A program made the translations under genes and the position numbers. DNA of 64,000 nt from Betaproteobacteria bacterium. GTDB lineage: Bacteria > Pseudomonadota > Gammaproteobacteria > Burkholderiales > Burkholderiaceae_C. This document shows, one piece after another, positions 55,416 to 64,000 of the stretch (its first letter is position 1; every line of letters begins with the position of its first letter). The notes beneath the pieces are model-generated. The model was not told the DNA's origin and ran no database searches. It saw nothing but the letters and a program-made list of their open reading frames with translations. The DNA lies in contig CANGHH010000012.1 of assembly GCA_947453725.1 (NCBI GenBank), forward strand, positions 62,001 through 126,000, in the 5' to 3' direction.

Positions 55416-57893
55416 ATGCAAGTACCGGACCGGCGGACACCGTTCGGGCCCGCAGCGCCGCCCCTGCTGCTGGCGGGCCTGGCGGTGGGCTGGCTGCTGG
55501 GCGTGGCCCTGCAGTTGCAGCAGGCCGAGTTGTGGCCGCCGGCGCCGCTGCTGGCGATTGCCGCCACCGCACTGCTGGCCGGCGCCGCGGTCTGGCGCTG
55601 GCGCGGCCACGGGGCCGCCATCGGGGTCCTGACGCTGGCGGCAGCCAGCCTGGCCTTTGCCAGCACCAGCGGGCGCGCGGCCTGGCGGCTGCAAGACCAT
55701 CTGCAGCCGGCGCTGGAAGGGCCGGACATCGAGGTCACTGGCGTCATCGCCGAGATGCCGCGCCTGGGCGCGCAGGGCCCGCGCTTCGTGCTCGACACCG
55801 AGAGCGCCCGGCTGGCGGGTCCGGCCGGGCCTGCGGTGCGCCTGCCCGCGCAACTGTCGCTGGGCTGGTACCGCAGCGCCGACGACGAGACCGTGCTGGC
55901 CGCGCCCGCCGAGGACCTGCGCGCTGGTCAGCGCTGGCGGTTCACGGTGCGCCTGCGCGCGCCCCACGGCACGCTGAACCCGCACGGCTTCGACGTCGAG
56001 CTGTGGCTGTTCGAGCAGGGCATCGCCGGCACCGGCAGCGTCCGCGCGCGGCCGGAGACGCCGGCCTTCAAGCTGGCCGAATCGGCCGGCCACCCGGTCG
56101 AGCGCCTGCGCCAGCGCGTGCGCGACGCCATCCTGGCGCGGGACGCCGACCCGGCTGCCGCCGGCGTGCTGGCCGCGCTGGCCATCGGCGACCAGGCGGC
56201 CATCGACCGGCCCGGCTGGGAGCTGTTCCGGATCACCGGCGTGGCCCATTTGATGTCGATATCGGGCCTGCACATCACGCTGTTCGCCTGGCTGGTCGGC
56301 GGCGGGGTGCGCCGGCTGTGGCGCCTGCAGCCGCGCTGGCTGCTGGTCTGCCCGGCACCGACGGCCGGGCGCTGGGCGGGCTGGGCGGCGGCCGCCAGCT
56401 ATTCGCTGCTTGCCGGCTGGGGCGTGCCGGCGCAGCGCACGGTGTGGATGATCGGCGCGGTGGTGCTGCTGCGTTCGCTGGGCCTGTGCTGGCCGCTGCA
56501 CGCGGTGCTGCTGGCGGCGGCCTGGGTCGTCACGCTGTTCGACCCCTGGGCGCTGCTGCAGCCGGGCTATTGGCTGTCCTTCGGTGCAGTGGCGCTGCTG
56601 GCGGCCAGCGAGCCGGTGCTGGGCGTGACCGCGCCCGTCGCCAGCGGCTGGCGCGCCCGCCTGTGGCAGGGCGCGCACGGCGGCCTGCGCGCGCAGGCCG
56701 TCGCGACCATCGGCCTGGCGCCGCTCAGCCTGGCCTTCTTCGAGCAGATCTCGCTGGTCGGCTATGCGGCCAATCTGCTGGCCATTCCGCTGGTGACGCT
56801 GCTGATCACGCCACTGACGCTGCTGGGCGTGTTCGTGCCGCCGCTGTGGACGCTGGCCGCGGGGCTGGTCCAAGGCTTGTCGGCCTACCTGGAATGGCTG
56901 GCCAGCGCGCCGGCGGTGGTTTGGTCGGCCGCCGCGGCGCCGCCCTGGGCCGTCGCCGCCGGCCTGCTGGCCGCGCTGCTGGCGGTGCTGCCCTGGCCCT
57001 GGCGCTTGCGGGTCTGGGCCTTGCCGCTGGTGCTGCCGCTGCTCCTGCCGCATGTGGAACGGCCTGCCGACGGCCAGTTCGAGCTGCTCGCCGCCGACAT
57101 CGGTCAGGGCACGGCCGTGCTGCTGCGAACTCGCCGCCACCTGCTGCTCTTCGACACCGGCCCGCAGACTTCGCCCGAGGTGGACGCCGGCAGCCGGGTC
57201 CTGGTGCCGCTGCTGCGGGCGCGGGGCGAGTCACGGATCGACCTGCTGGTGCTCAGTCACCGCGATAGCGACCACGTCGGCGGCGCAGCAGCGGTGCTGG
57301 GTGCGGTGACGGTCGGCGCGCTGTCCAGCTCGCTCGCGCCCGACCACCCGCTGCGCGCCGCCGCGCTCAGCCGCGGCGTGCCGCACAGCCTGTGCATCGC
57401 CGGGCAAGGCTGGGACTGGGACGGCGTGCACTTCGCGGTGCTCCAGCCGTCGGCGCAGGACCACGAGCGCGATCTGAAGCCGAACGCGCTGAGCTGCGTG
57501 CTGCGCGTGCAGGCCGCTGGCGGCCGCAGCGCGCTGCTGACCGGCGACATCGAAGCGCCGCAGGAGGCCGCGCTGCTGCAGCGGCTGGGCGCGGCCGTGC
57601 ACAGCGACGTGCTGCTGGTCCCGCACCACGGCAGCCGGACTTCTTCGACGGCCGCCTTCCTCGACGCCGTCTCGCCGCAAGTGGCCGTCGTGCAGGCCGC
57701 CTACCGCAGCCGCTATGGCCACCCGGCGCCCGACGTGATGCAGCGCTACGCCGAGCGCGGCATCGCCGTCGTCCGCAGCGACCGTTGCGGTGCCTGGACG
57801 CTGCGGCCCGACGGCGTGGCCCTGTGCCAGCGGCAGGCGGCGCGGCGTTACTGGCATCATCGGGTGGATGGGGCCCAGTCGGCCGCGCCCTGA
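55416..57893 (+). CDS. comEC: DNA internalization protein ComEC/Rec2
   Basis: About 825 residues. The N-terminal third has membrane helices and the OB-like DUF4131 domain. The central competence domain contains ITGVAHLMSISGLHITLFAW and many helices. A C-terminal metallo-beta-lactamase domain has LSHRDSDHVGGAAAV, the metal-site motif. It forms the inner-membrane channel for single-strand DNA uptake. I use ATG 55416; an in-frame ATG at 55362 with AGAGG upstream is the alternative and would add 18 residues. Confidence 0.9.
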   Translation: MQVPDRRTPFGPAAPPLLLAGLAVGWLLGVALQLQQAELWPPAPLLAIAATALLAGAAVWRWRGHGAAIGVLTLAAASLAFASTSGRAAWRLQDHLQPALEGPDIEVTGVIAEMPRLGAQGPRFVLDTESARLAGPAGPAVRLPAQLSLGWYRSADDETVLAAPAEDLRAGQRWRFTVRLRAPHGTLNPHGFDVELWLFEQGIAGTGSVRARPETPAFKLAESAGHPVERLRQRVRDAILARDADPAAAGVLAALAIGDQAAIDRPGWELFRITGVAHLMSISGLHITLFAWLVGGGVRRLWRLQPRWLLVCPAPTAGRWAGWAAAASYSLLAGWGVPAQRTVWMIGAVVLLRSLGLCWPLHAVLLAAAWVVTLFDPWALLQPGYWLSFGAVALLAASEPVLGVTAPVASGWRARLWQGAHGGLRAQAVATIGLAPLSLAFFEQISLVGYAANLLAIPLVTLLITPLTLLGVFVPPLWTLAAGLVQGLSAYLEWLASAPAVVWSAAAAPPWAVAAGLLAALLAVLPWPWRLRVWALPLVLPLLLPHVERPADGQFELLAADIGQGTAVLLRTRRHLLLFDTGPQTSPEVDAGSRVLVPLLRARGESRIDLLVLSHRDSDHVGGAAAVLGAVTVGALSSSLAPDHPLRAAALSRGVPHSLCIAGQGWDWDGVHFAVLQPSAQDHERDLKPNALSCVLRVQAAGGRSALLTGDIEAPQEAALLQRLGAAVHSDVLLVPHHGSRTSSTAAFLDAVSPQVAVVQAAYRSRYGHPAPDVMQRYAERGIAVVRSDRCGAWTLRPDGVALCQRQAARRYWHHRVDGAQSAAP

Positions 57894-58021
57894 CCGGGGT
57901 CGCTCTGGCGCAGGCTCCGCTCGCCAGCGGACAGCCGCTGTCGCCCGTCTTTTCGCAAGGTGGCCCGCCGCTTGCAAGTCATCCGCATCGACGGCCCCAT
58001 TCGGCCCAGGAGCTAGAGCCC

Positions 58022-61000
58022 GTGTCCATTCATGTCGCGCTGAACCATGTCACCCATTACAAGTACGACCGCCGCGTCGCGCTGGGCCCGCAAGTCGTCC
58101 GCTTGCGCCCCGCGCCGCATTGCCGCACGCGCATCCTGAGCTACTCGCTGCGCATCGAGCCGGCCGAGCACTTCATCAACTGGCAGCAGGACCCCTTCGC
58201 GAACTACGCCGCCCGGCTGGTCTTCAACGAAGAGACGCGGGAATTCAAGATCACGGTCGACCTGGTCGCCGAGATGTCGGTGCTCAACCCCTTCGATTTC
58301 TTCCTCGAACCCGAAGCCGAGGAATTTCCGTTCAAGTACGCACCCGAAGCGCTGCACGACCTGGGGCCCTACCTGGCCAAGGCCGAGCTGACGCCGCGCT
58401 TCAAGGCCTTCGTCGAGAGCATCCCGCTCGAGCCGCAGCGGACCATCGATTTCATGGTCGGTATCAACCAGCGACTGCAGCGCGAGATCAGCTACCTGAT
58501 TCGCATGGAACCAGGCGTGCAGACGCCCGAGGTGACCTTGACCAACGGCAGCGGCTCCTGCCGCGACACCGGCTGGCTGATGGTGCAGACGCTGCGCCAC
58601 CTGGGCCTGGCGGCGCGCTTCGTGTCGGGCTACCTGATCCAGCTGAAGCCCGACGTCAAGTCGCTCGACGGCCCGAGCGGCGCCGAGACCGACTTCACCG
58701 ACCTGCACGCCTGGTGCGAGGTCTTCCTGCCGGGCGCTGGCTGGATCGGTTTCGACCCGACATCGGGCCTGCTGGCCGGCGAAGGCCACATCCCGGTGGC
58801 CTGCACGCCCGAGCCCAGCACGGCCGCGCCGATCAGCGGTGCGGTCGACGAGTGCGAGGTCGAGTTCGAGCACCACATGGCCGTCACGCGGGTCTACGAA
58901 TCGCCGCGCGTCACGCTGCCCTACACCGACGAGCAGTGGCGGGCGATTGTCAATCTGGGCCACGCGGTCGACGGCCAGCTGAAGGCCCAGGACGTGCGAC
59001 TGACGATGGGCGGCGAGCCGACCTTCGTGGCCGTGGCCGACCGCGACGAGCCCGAATGGAACACCGACGCGCTGGGCCCGACCAAGCGCGGCCTGGCCAC
59101 CGAACTGGTGCACCGCCTGATGGCGCAGTACGGCAAGGGCGGCTTCCTGCACTTCGGCCAGGGCAAGTGGTACCCCGGCGAGCAGCTGCCGCGCTGGGCC
59201 TTGACGATCGCTTGGCTGGCCGACGGCCAGCCGATCTGGAGCGATCCGACGCTGTTCGCCGACGAGCGCGACGCCCACCACTACACCGCCGCCGACGCGC
59301 AGAACTTCACCCACACGCTGACCCGCCGCCTCGGCCTTGACACGAAGTTCGTGTTGCCCGGCTTCGAGGACACCTGGTACTACCTGTGGCGCGAACGCCG
59401 CCTGCCGGTCAACGTCGACCCCTTCGACGCCCGGCTGGACGACGAGCTCGAACGCGCCCGCCTGCGCCGCGTCTTCACGCAGGGCCTGGACGCCACCGTC
59501 GGCTACCTGCTGCCGCTGAAGCGCGAATGGCAGGTCGGCAAGTCCGGCCCGGCCTGGATCACCGGGCCCTGGTTCCTGCGCGAAGAGCGCCTCTACCTGA
59601 TGCCCGGCGATTCACCGATGGGCCTGCGTCTGCCGCTGGATTCGCAGGCCTGGGCCGCCAAGGGCGACCGCCCGCAACTGCAGACGCAGGATCCGTTTGC
59701 ACCGTTGTCGCCGCTGCCGGCGCCGGCAGCGCTGCGCATGCAGCAGGCAGCCCGCAGCGCCAGTTCGGTAGCCGCGCCCTCGGCCGCCAGCGGCAAGGGC
59801 GCAGGCGAGGCGCCGCTGCGCGCCGGGCCGGGTGTCGGCCGTATGGCGGGCACCGCGCACGAACCCGAATACGCCTTCAAGCGCGACCCGCTGGCGCGGC
59901 CGGCGCGTTTCGAATCGGCCGGTGAGCTGACGCGTACCGCCCTGTGCGTGGAAGTGCGCGACCCGCAGCGCGGCAATGGGCCGAAGGCCGAGCGGGCGGC
60001 AGAAGCCCAGCCCGGTGGCAAGCGTGGCGTGCTCTACGTCTTCATGCCGCCGCTGAAGTTCCTCGAGGACTACCTGGAACTGCTGGCCGCGATCGAGGCC
60101 ACGGCCGCCGAACTGAAGGTCAAGATCGTCATCGAAGGCTATGGCCCGCCGCGCGACCCGCGGCTGAAGCAGCTGTCGGTGACGCCCGACCCCGGCGTCA
60201 TCGAGGTCAACATCCACCCGGCGGCCAACTGGACCGAACTGGTCGAGCACACCGAATTCCTCTATGACGCGGCCCACCACACGCGGCTGTCGGCCGAGAA
60301 GTTCATGCTCGACGGCCGCCATACCGGCACCGGTGGCGGCAACCACTTCGTGCTCGGTGGCGCGACCCCGGCCGACAGTCCTTTCCTGCGCCGGCCTGAC
60401 CTGCTGGCCAGTCTGATCACCTACTGGCACAACCACCCTGCGCTGAGCTACCTGTTCAGCGGCATGTTCATCGGCCCGACCAGCCAGGCGCCGCGTTTCG
60501 ACGAGGCCCGCGGCGACCAGGTCTACGAGGTCGAGATCGGCCTCAACGAACTGGAACGCACCCAGGCGCTTTACGGCAAGACCGCCGATGGGGCACCGGC
60601 GTCGGGGGCCGTGCCGCCCTGGGTCATCGACCGCGCGCTGCGCAACTTGCTGGTCGACGTGACCGGCAACACCCACCGCAGCGAGTTCTGCATCGACAAG
60701 CTCTACTCGCCCGACGGGCCGACGGGCCGCCTGGGTCTGCTGGAGTTGCGGGCCTTCGAGATGCCGCCGCATGCCCGCATGAGCCTGGCGCAGCAGCTGC
60801 TGCTGCGGGCGCTGGTGGCCTGGTTCTGGAAGGCGCCCTACAGCGGCCGCGGCGCCACCCGGCTGACCCGCTGGGGCACCGGCCTGCACGACCGTTTCCT
60901 GCTGCCCAGCTTCGTGCAGATGGACTTCAACGACGTGCTGGCCGACCTCAACCAAGCCGGCTTCGCCTTCAAGCCCGAATGGTTCGCGCCGCACTTCGCG

Positions 61001-61543
61001 TTCCGCTTCCCGCTGATCGGTGAGCTGGCCACCGCCGGCATGGAGCTGACGCTGCACAGCGCGCTCGAACCCTGGCATGTGCTGGGCGAAGAAGGCTCGC
61101 CGGGCGGCACGGCGCGGTATGTCGATTCGTCGCTGGAACGGCTGGAACTGAAGGTCACCGGGCTGAACGGCAACCGCCACGTCATCACCGTCAACGGCCG
61201 CGCGCTGCCGCTGCAGCCGACCGGTCGGGTCGGCGAATTCGTCTGCGGCGTGCGCTACCGCGCCTGGCAGCCGCCGTCGGCGCTGCACCCGACGATCAAG
61301 GTCCATGTGCCGCTGACCTTCGACATCGTCGACACCTGGAACCGGCGCAGCCTGGGCGGCTGCCGCTACCACGTCGCCCACCCGGGCGGACGCGGCAGCG
61401 ACACCTTCCCGGTCAATTCCTACGAGGCCGAAAGTCGCCGCCTGTCGCGCTTCTTCCGCTTCGGTCACACGCCGGGTGTGATGGACGTGAAGCCCGCCAC
61501 GCCGAGCCTGGAACACCCGTTCACCATCGACCTGCGCGTGTGA
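58022..61543 (+). CDS. Transglutaminase-like protein with DUF2126
   Basis: A 1173-residue protein. GTG 58022 has AGGAG upstream and starts [20 protein letters not shown], the bacterial transglutaminase N-terminal domain. The papain-like domain has the cysteine in [12 protein letters not shown], the histidine in [12 protein letters not shown] and the aspartate in GFDPTSGLL (residues about 180-250). DUF2126 begins near residue 320 with [19 protein letters not shown] and runs to the end, interrupted by a Pro/Ala-rich insert (about residues 555-620). Homologues occur beside ATP-grasp/alpha-E genes; comparative genomics predicts peptide ligation or modification, untested. Confidence 0.9.
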   Translation: MSIHVALNHVTHYKYDRRVALGPQVVRLRPAPHCRTRILSYSLRIEPAEHFINWQQDPFANYAARLVFNEETREFKITVDLVAEMSVLNPFDFFLEPEAEEFPFKYAPEALHDLGPYLAKAELTPRFKAFVESIPLEPQRTIDFMVGINQRLQREISYLIRMEPGVQTPEVTLTNGSGSCRDTGWLMVQTLRHLGLAARFVSGYLIQLKPDVKSLDGPSGAETDFTDLHAWCEVFLPGAGWIGFDPTSGLLAGEGHIPVACTPEPSTAAPISGAVDECEVEFEHHMAVTRVYESPRVTLPYTDEQWRAIVNLGHAVDGQLKAQDVRLTMGGEPTFVAVADRDEPEWNTDALGPTKRGLATELVHRLMAQYGKGGFLHFGQGKWYPGEQLPRWALTIAWLADGQPIWSDPTLFADERDAHHYTAADAQNFTHTLTRRLGLDTKFVLPGFEDTWYYLWRERRLPVNVDPFDARLDDELERARLRRVFTQGLDATVGYLLPLKREWQVGKSGPAWITGPWFLREERLYLMPGDSPMGLRLPLDSQAWAAKGDRPQLQTQDPFAPLSPLPAPAALRMQQAARSASSVAAPSAASGKGAGEAPLRAGPGVGRMAGTAHEPEYAFKRDPLARPARFESAGELTRTALCVEVRDPQRGNGPKAERAAEAQPGGKRGVLYVFMPPLKFLEDYLELLAAIEATAAELKVKIVIEGYGPPRDPRLKQLSVTPDPGVIEVNIHPAANWTELVEHTEFLYDAAHHTRLSAEKFMLDGRHTGTGGGNHFVLGGATPADSPFLRRPDLLASLITYWHNHPALSYLFSGMFIGPTSQAPRFDEARGDQVYEVEIGLNELERTQALYGKTADGAPASGAVPPWVIDRALRNLLVDVTGNTHRSEFCIDKLYSPDGPTGRLGLLELRAFEMPPHARMSLAQQLLLRALVAWFWKAPYSGRGATRLTRWGTGLHDRFLLPSFVQMDFNDVLADLNQAGFAFKPEWFAPHFAFRFPLIGELATAGMELTLHSALEPWHVLGEEGSPGGTARYVDSSLERLELKVTGLNGNRHVITVNGRALPLQPTGRVGEFVCGVRYRAWQPPSALHPTIKVHVPLTFDIVDTWNRRSLGGCRYHVAHPGGRGSDTFPVNSYEAESRRLSRFFRFGHTPGVMDVKPATPSLEHPFTIDLRV

Positions 61544-61555
61544 TCCACTCGGCGC

Positions 61556-64000
61556 ATGGTGCAGTCCCAGTCCCAGAGCCAGCTGCCCTTCGAGGCAGCC
61601 ACCGCCGCCGCCAGCGCGGCTGAGCACACCCTCGCCAGCCGGGTGACGCCGCTCGAGGCCGGCGTCTGGGACGAACTGCGCGGCGACGACGGCCTGCTGC
61701 GCCCGGCGTGGCGCGGTTTCGCGCGCAGCCTGCCGGCACCGCCCGGCGAGGCCGAGGTGGCCGACGACCTGGACCGCCGCGTCACCCAGGTGGCGCAGCA
61801 CATCCGCCAGGACGGCGTCACGCACAACGTCTTCAGCGACAACCCCGACCTGGCCGCCGCTTCGCGCCCCTGGTCGCTGGAATTGCTGCCGCTGCTGATC
61901 GAGGCCGCCGACTGGGCGGCCATCGAAGCCGGCGTGACCCAGCGCGCCGAACTGCTGCAGCTGATGCTGGCCGACCTCTACGGCCCTGGTCCGAAAAGCC
62001 AGCGCCTGCTGCACGAAGGCTTGCTGCCGCCGGCGCTGCTGCTGCGCCATCCGGGCTGGCTGCGCCCGATGGTTGGCGTCAAGCCGCCAGCCGGGCCGGG
62101 CGGCAGCGAGGGACTGCGCCTGTTCATCGTGGCCTTCGACCTGGCGCGCGGCCCCGACGGCCGCTGGTGGCAGGTGGCGCAGCGCACGCAGGGGCCGTCG
62201 GGCCTGGGCTACGTGCTGCACAACCGCCTGGTGATCGCGCGGCAGTTCCCCGACGCCTTCCGCGAGCTGCGCGTGCAGCGCATCGCCAGCAGCTACCGCC
62301 GCCTGCTGGACACGCTGGAAGCCAGCGCCCGCGAAGTGGCCCGCGGCATGGGCCACGCCACCCCGCGCGTGGTGCTGCTGACGCCCGGGCCTTACAGCGA
62401 AACCTATTTCGAACACGCCTACCTGGCGCGCTACCTGGGCGTGCCGCTGGTCGAGGGCGGTGACCTGACGGTGCGCGGCGAACGCCTGTACCTGAAGACC
62501 GTCGAAGGCCTTGAGCCGGTGCACGGCGTGCTGCGCCGTCTGGACGACGACTGGTGCGACCCGCTCGAATTGCGCCCCGACAGCGCGCTGGGCGTTCCCG
62601 GCCTGCTGCAGGCGGCGCGGGCTGGCAAGGTGGTGATGGCCAACGCACTCGGCAGCGCCTTCCTGGAGTCGCCGGCGATCCAGGGCTTCATGCCCGGCAT
62701 CGCCCGGCGCCTGCTGGGTCAGGACCTGCTGCTGCCCGCGCTGCCCACCTGGTGGTGTGGCGAAGGCGCGGCCTGGCGCAACGCCCGCGAGCATGTCGCC
62801 GACAAGATCGTGCGCAGCACCTACCCCGGCGGCGGGCGGACCTCGCAGGTCCGGGAAGCGGCCGACAGCGCCATCGACGAAGACCCCGACGCCTGGACGC
62901 TGCAAGGCCGTTTGCGTTTCTCGCGAGCACCAATCTGGGGCTCTGGCGTGGTCGAAGGCCGCCCGGCGATGGTGCGCGTCTACGCCATCGCCGACGGCGG
63001 CGGGCGCTGGCACGTGTTGCCGGGTGGCATGACCCGCGTGGCGCGGCGTGAAGACGGCAGCGTCAGCATGCAGCGCGGCGGTACCAGCCTGGACACCTGG
63101 GTGCTGACCACGGGCGCGGTGGACGCTTTCTCGATGCTGCCGCAGCGCCTGCAGGTCGACGACATCGCGCAGCGCCGCCGCCCGGTCAGCAGCCGAACTG
63201 GCGAGAATCTCTTCTGGCTGGGGCGCTACACCGAGCGCCTGGAGCAGCTGGTGCGCCTGGCGCGGGCCACGCTGATGCTGATTGACGACGACAGCGACGC
63301 GCCGCCGCCGGTGCTGCAGGCGCTGTCGACACTGGCCGTCAAGACCGGGCTGGCACCGGTCGGTGTGCCAACCCTCGTGCAGTCGGCCACGCTGTTCGAA
63401 CGGGCTTTGCTGGCCGGCCTGTCGAACCTGGACGCGGCCAAGGGAGCGACCAGCATCGCTTACCACCTGGCGGCGCTGGAGCGCTCGTCGATGGCGCTGC
63501 GCGAGCGGCTGTCGTCCGAGCACTGGGGCTTGATCCGCAGCATGCGCGAGGGCTTCAACCGGGCGCTGCAAACCCCCGCTGGCGAGCTGCCGGTGCGGGC
63601 CCAGGTCTTGCCCGCGCTGGACCAGTTGGCGATGCAGCTGGCGGCGGTGACCGGCGCGCAGAGCGACCGCATGACGCGCGACCACGGCTGGCGGCTGCTG
63701 ACCGTGGGGCGGCTGGCGGAACGGCTGATCGGCGTGGCGCTGCGCCTGCAGGCTTTCGTCGAAGCCCAGGCCCTGGGCAGCGTGGCCGGCATCGAACTGC
63801 TGCTGGAATTGTTCGACAGCGTGATCACTTTCCGCGCCCGCTACCAGCGCCACGAAGACCTGCTGGCCCTGGTCGACCTGCTGGTGATGGACAGCGCCAA
63901 CCCACGCGCCTTCGCCGGTGTGCTGCGCCGCCTTCGCACCGAGCTGGGCAAGCTGCCCGGTGACGCCGACAGCCTGCAGCGCCTGCTGGCGCTGCTGCCG
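61556..64000 (+). CDS. Circularly permuted type 2 ATP-grasp / alpha-E fusion, cut by the window edge
   Basis: ATG 61556 lies 12 bp after the transglutaminase stop; 815 codons are in the window and the frame is open at the edge. The N-terminal part (to about residue 480) is a circularly permuted ATP-grasp, with VTHNVFSDN, RVVLLTPGPYSETYFEH and VDKI-like motifs such as EHVADKIVRSTYPGG. From about residue 540 the alpha-E domain begins with SSRTGENLFWLGRYTERLEQ. The two domains are often separate genes and are fused here. An amide- or peptide-ligase role is predicted for the family; the substrate is unknown. Confidence 0.9.
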   Translation, partial: MVQSQSQSQLPFEAATAAASAAEHTLASRVTPLEAGVWDELRGDDGLLRPAWRGFARSLPAPPGEAEVADDLDRRVTQVAQHIRQDGVTHNVFSDNPDLAAASRPWSLELLPLLIEAADWAAIEAGVTQRAELLQLMLADLYGPGPKSQRLLHEGLLPPALLLRHPGWLRPMVGVKPPAGPGGSEGLRLFIVAFDLARGPDGRWWQVAQRTQGPSGLGYVLHNRLVIARQFPDAFRELRVQRIASSYRRLLDTLEASAREVARGMGHATPRVVLLTPGPYSETYFEHAYLARYLGVPLVEGGDLTVRGERLYLKTVEGLEPVHGVLRRLDDDWCDPLELRPDSALGVPGLLQAARAGKVVMANALGSAFLESPAIQGFMPGIARRLLGQDLLLPALPTWWCGEGAAWRNAREHVADKIVRSTYPGGGRTSQVREAADSAIDEDPDAWTLQGRLRFSRAPIWGSGVVEGRPAMVRVYAIADGGGRWHVLPGGMTRVARREDGSVSMQRGGTSLDTWVLTTGAVDAFSMLPQRLQVDDIAQRRRPVSSRTGENLFWLGRYTERLEQLVRLARATLMLIDDDSDAPPPVLQALSTLAVKTGLAPVGVPTLVQSATLFERALLAGLSNLDAAKGATSIAYHLAALERSSMALRERLSSEHWGLIRSMREGFNRALQTPAGELPVRAQVLPALDQLAMQLAAVTGAQSDRMTRDHGWRLLTVGRLAERLIGVALRLQAFVEAQALGSVAGIELLLELFDSVITFRARYQRHEDLLALVDLLVMDSANPRAFAGVLRRLRTELGKLPGDADSLQRLLALLP

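Noticed and set aside
59612..63853. 1413-residue minus-strand frame opposite the DUF2126 and ATP-grasp genes
   Set aside because: Both plus-strand genes have strong domain motifs and ribosome or coupling signals; the antisense frame has none.

Overview
This is a very GC-rich chromosomal segment that looks like a beta-proteobacterium of the order Burkholderiales. I base that on gene content and order: mdh/gntR/sdhCDAB-sdhE-gltA, dapA-bamC, parE-parC, a BMP-type purine/nucleoside importer beside guanine deaminase and xanthine dehydrogenase, a BktB-like thiolase, and a Neisseria/Bordetella-type porin. I saw no rRNA, tRNA, CRISPR array, prophage or insertion sequence. Functional calls come from reading the translated sequences; no database search was run.

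Region 1 (1-11107, minus strand) is one giant open frame that runs off the left edge. From residue 6 it consists only of an eight-residue unit of the form A-x-L-[S/T/G]-T-x-Q-[I/L/V]. The register at residue 6 and at the window edge is identical, giving 462 octads in 3702 residues. It has no signal peptide and I cannot name its function. The 370-bp gap upstream holds a terminator and several inverted repeats.

Region 2 (11385-23600) is a purine uptake and degradation island. On the minus strand lie guanine deaminase, a porin, an ABC ATPase, two permeases and a BMP lipoprotein. Divergently, on the plus strand, lie xdhA, xdhB and xdhC. Together they would bring purines or nucleosides across both membranes and convert guanine to xanthine and then urate.

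Region 3 (23699-33349) is mixed housekeeping and accessory content: a thiolase, a family 2 glycosyltransferase, a small exported protein, serC coupled to a crotonase lacking the usual catalytic glutamates, a universal stress protein coupled to a nitronate monooxygenase-like flavoprotein, a decayed ABC ATPase, a helical protein of unknown role, a 44-residue cysteine-rich protein and exonuclease I.

Region 4 (33365-45671) holds cell-wall and central-metabolism genes: PBP1A coupled to a periplasmic cyclic phosphodiesterase/nucleotidase, a CitE-like lyase after mdh, a divergent GntR regulator with an operator-like site, then sdhCDAB-sdhE-gltA closed by a bidirectional terminator.

Region 5 (45710-64000) holds bamC, dapA, a methyltransferase, a 41-residue membrane peptide and an MFS transporter (minus strand), then parE and parC (plus), ridA-dsbB (minus), comEC (plus), and the first two genes of a transglutaminase/DUF2126 plus circularly permuted ATP-grasp/alpha-E cluster, the second cut by the right edge. 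Several pairs in the window share ATGA, GTGA or TGATG junctions, indicating translational coupling.
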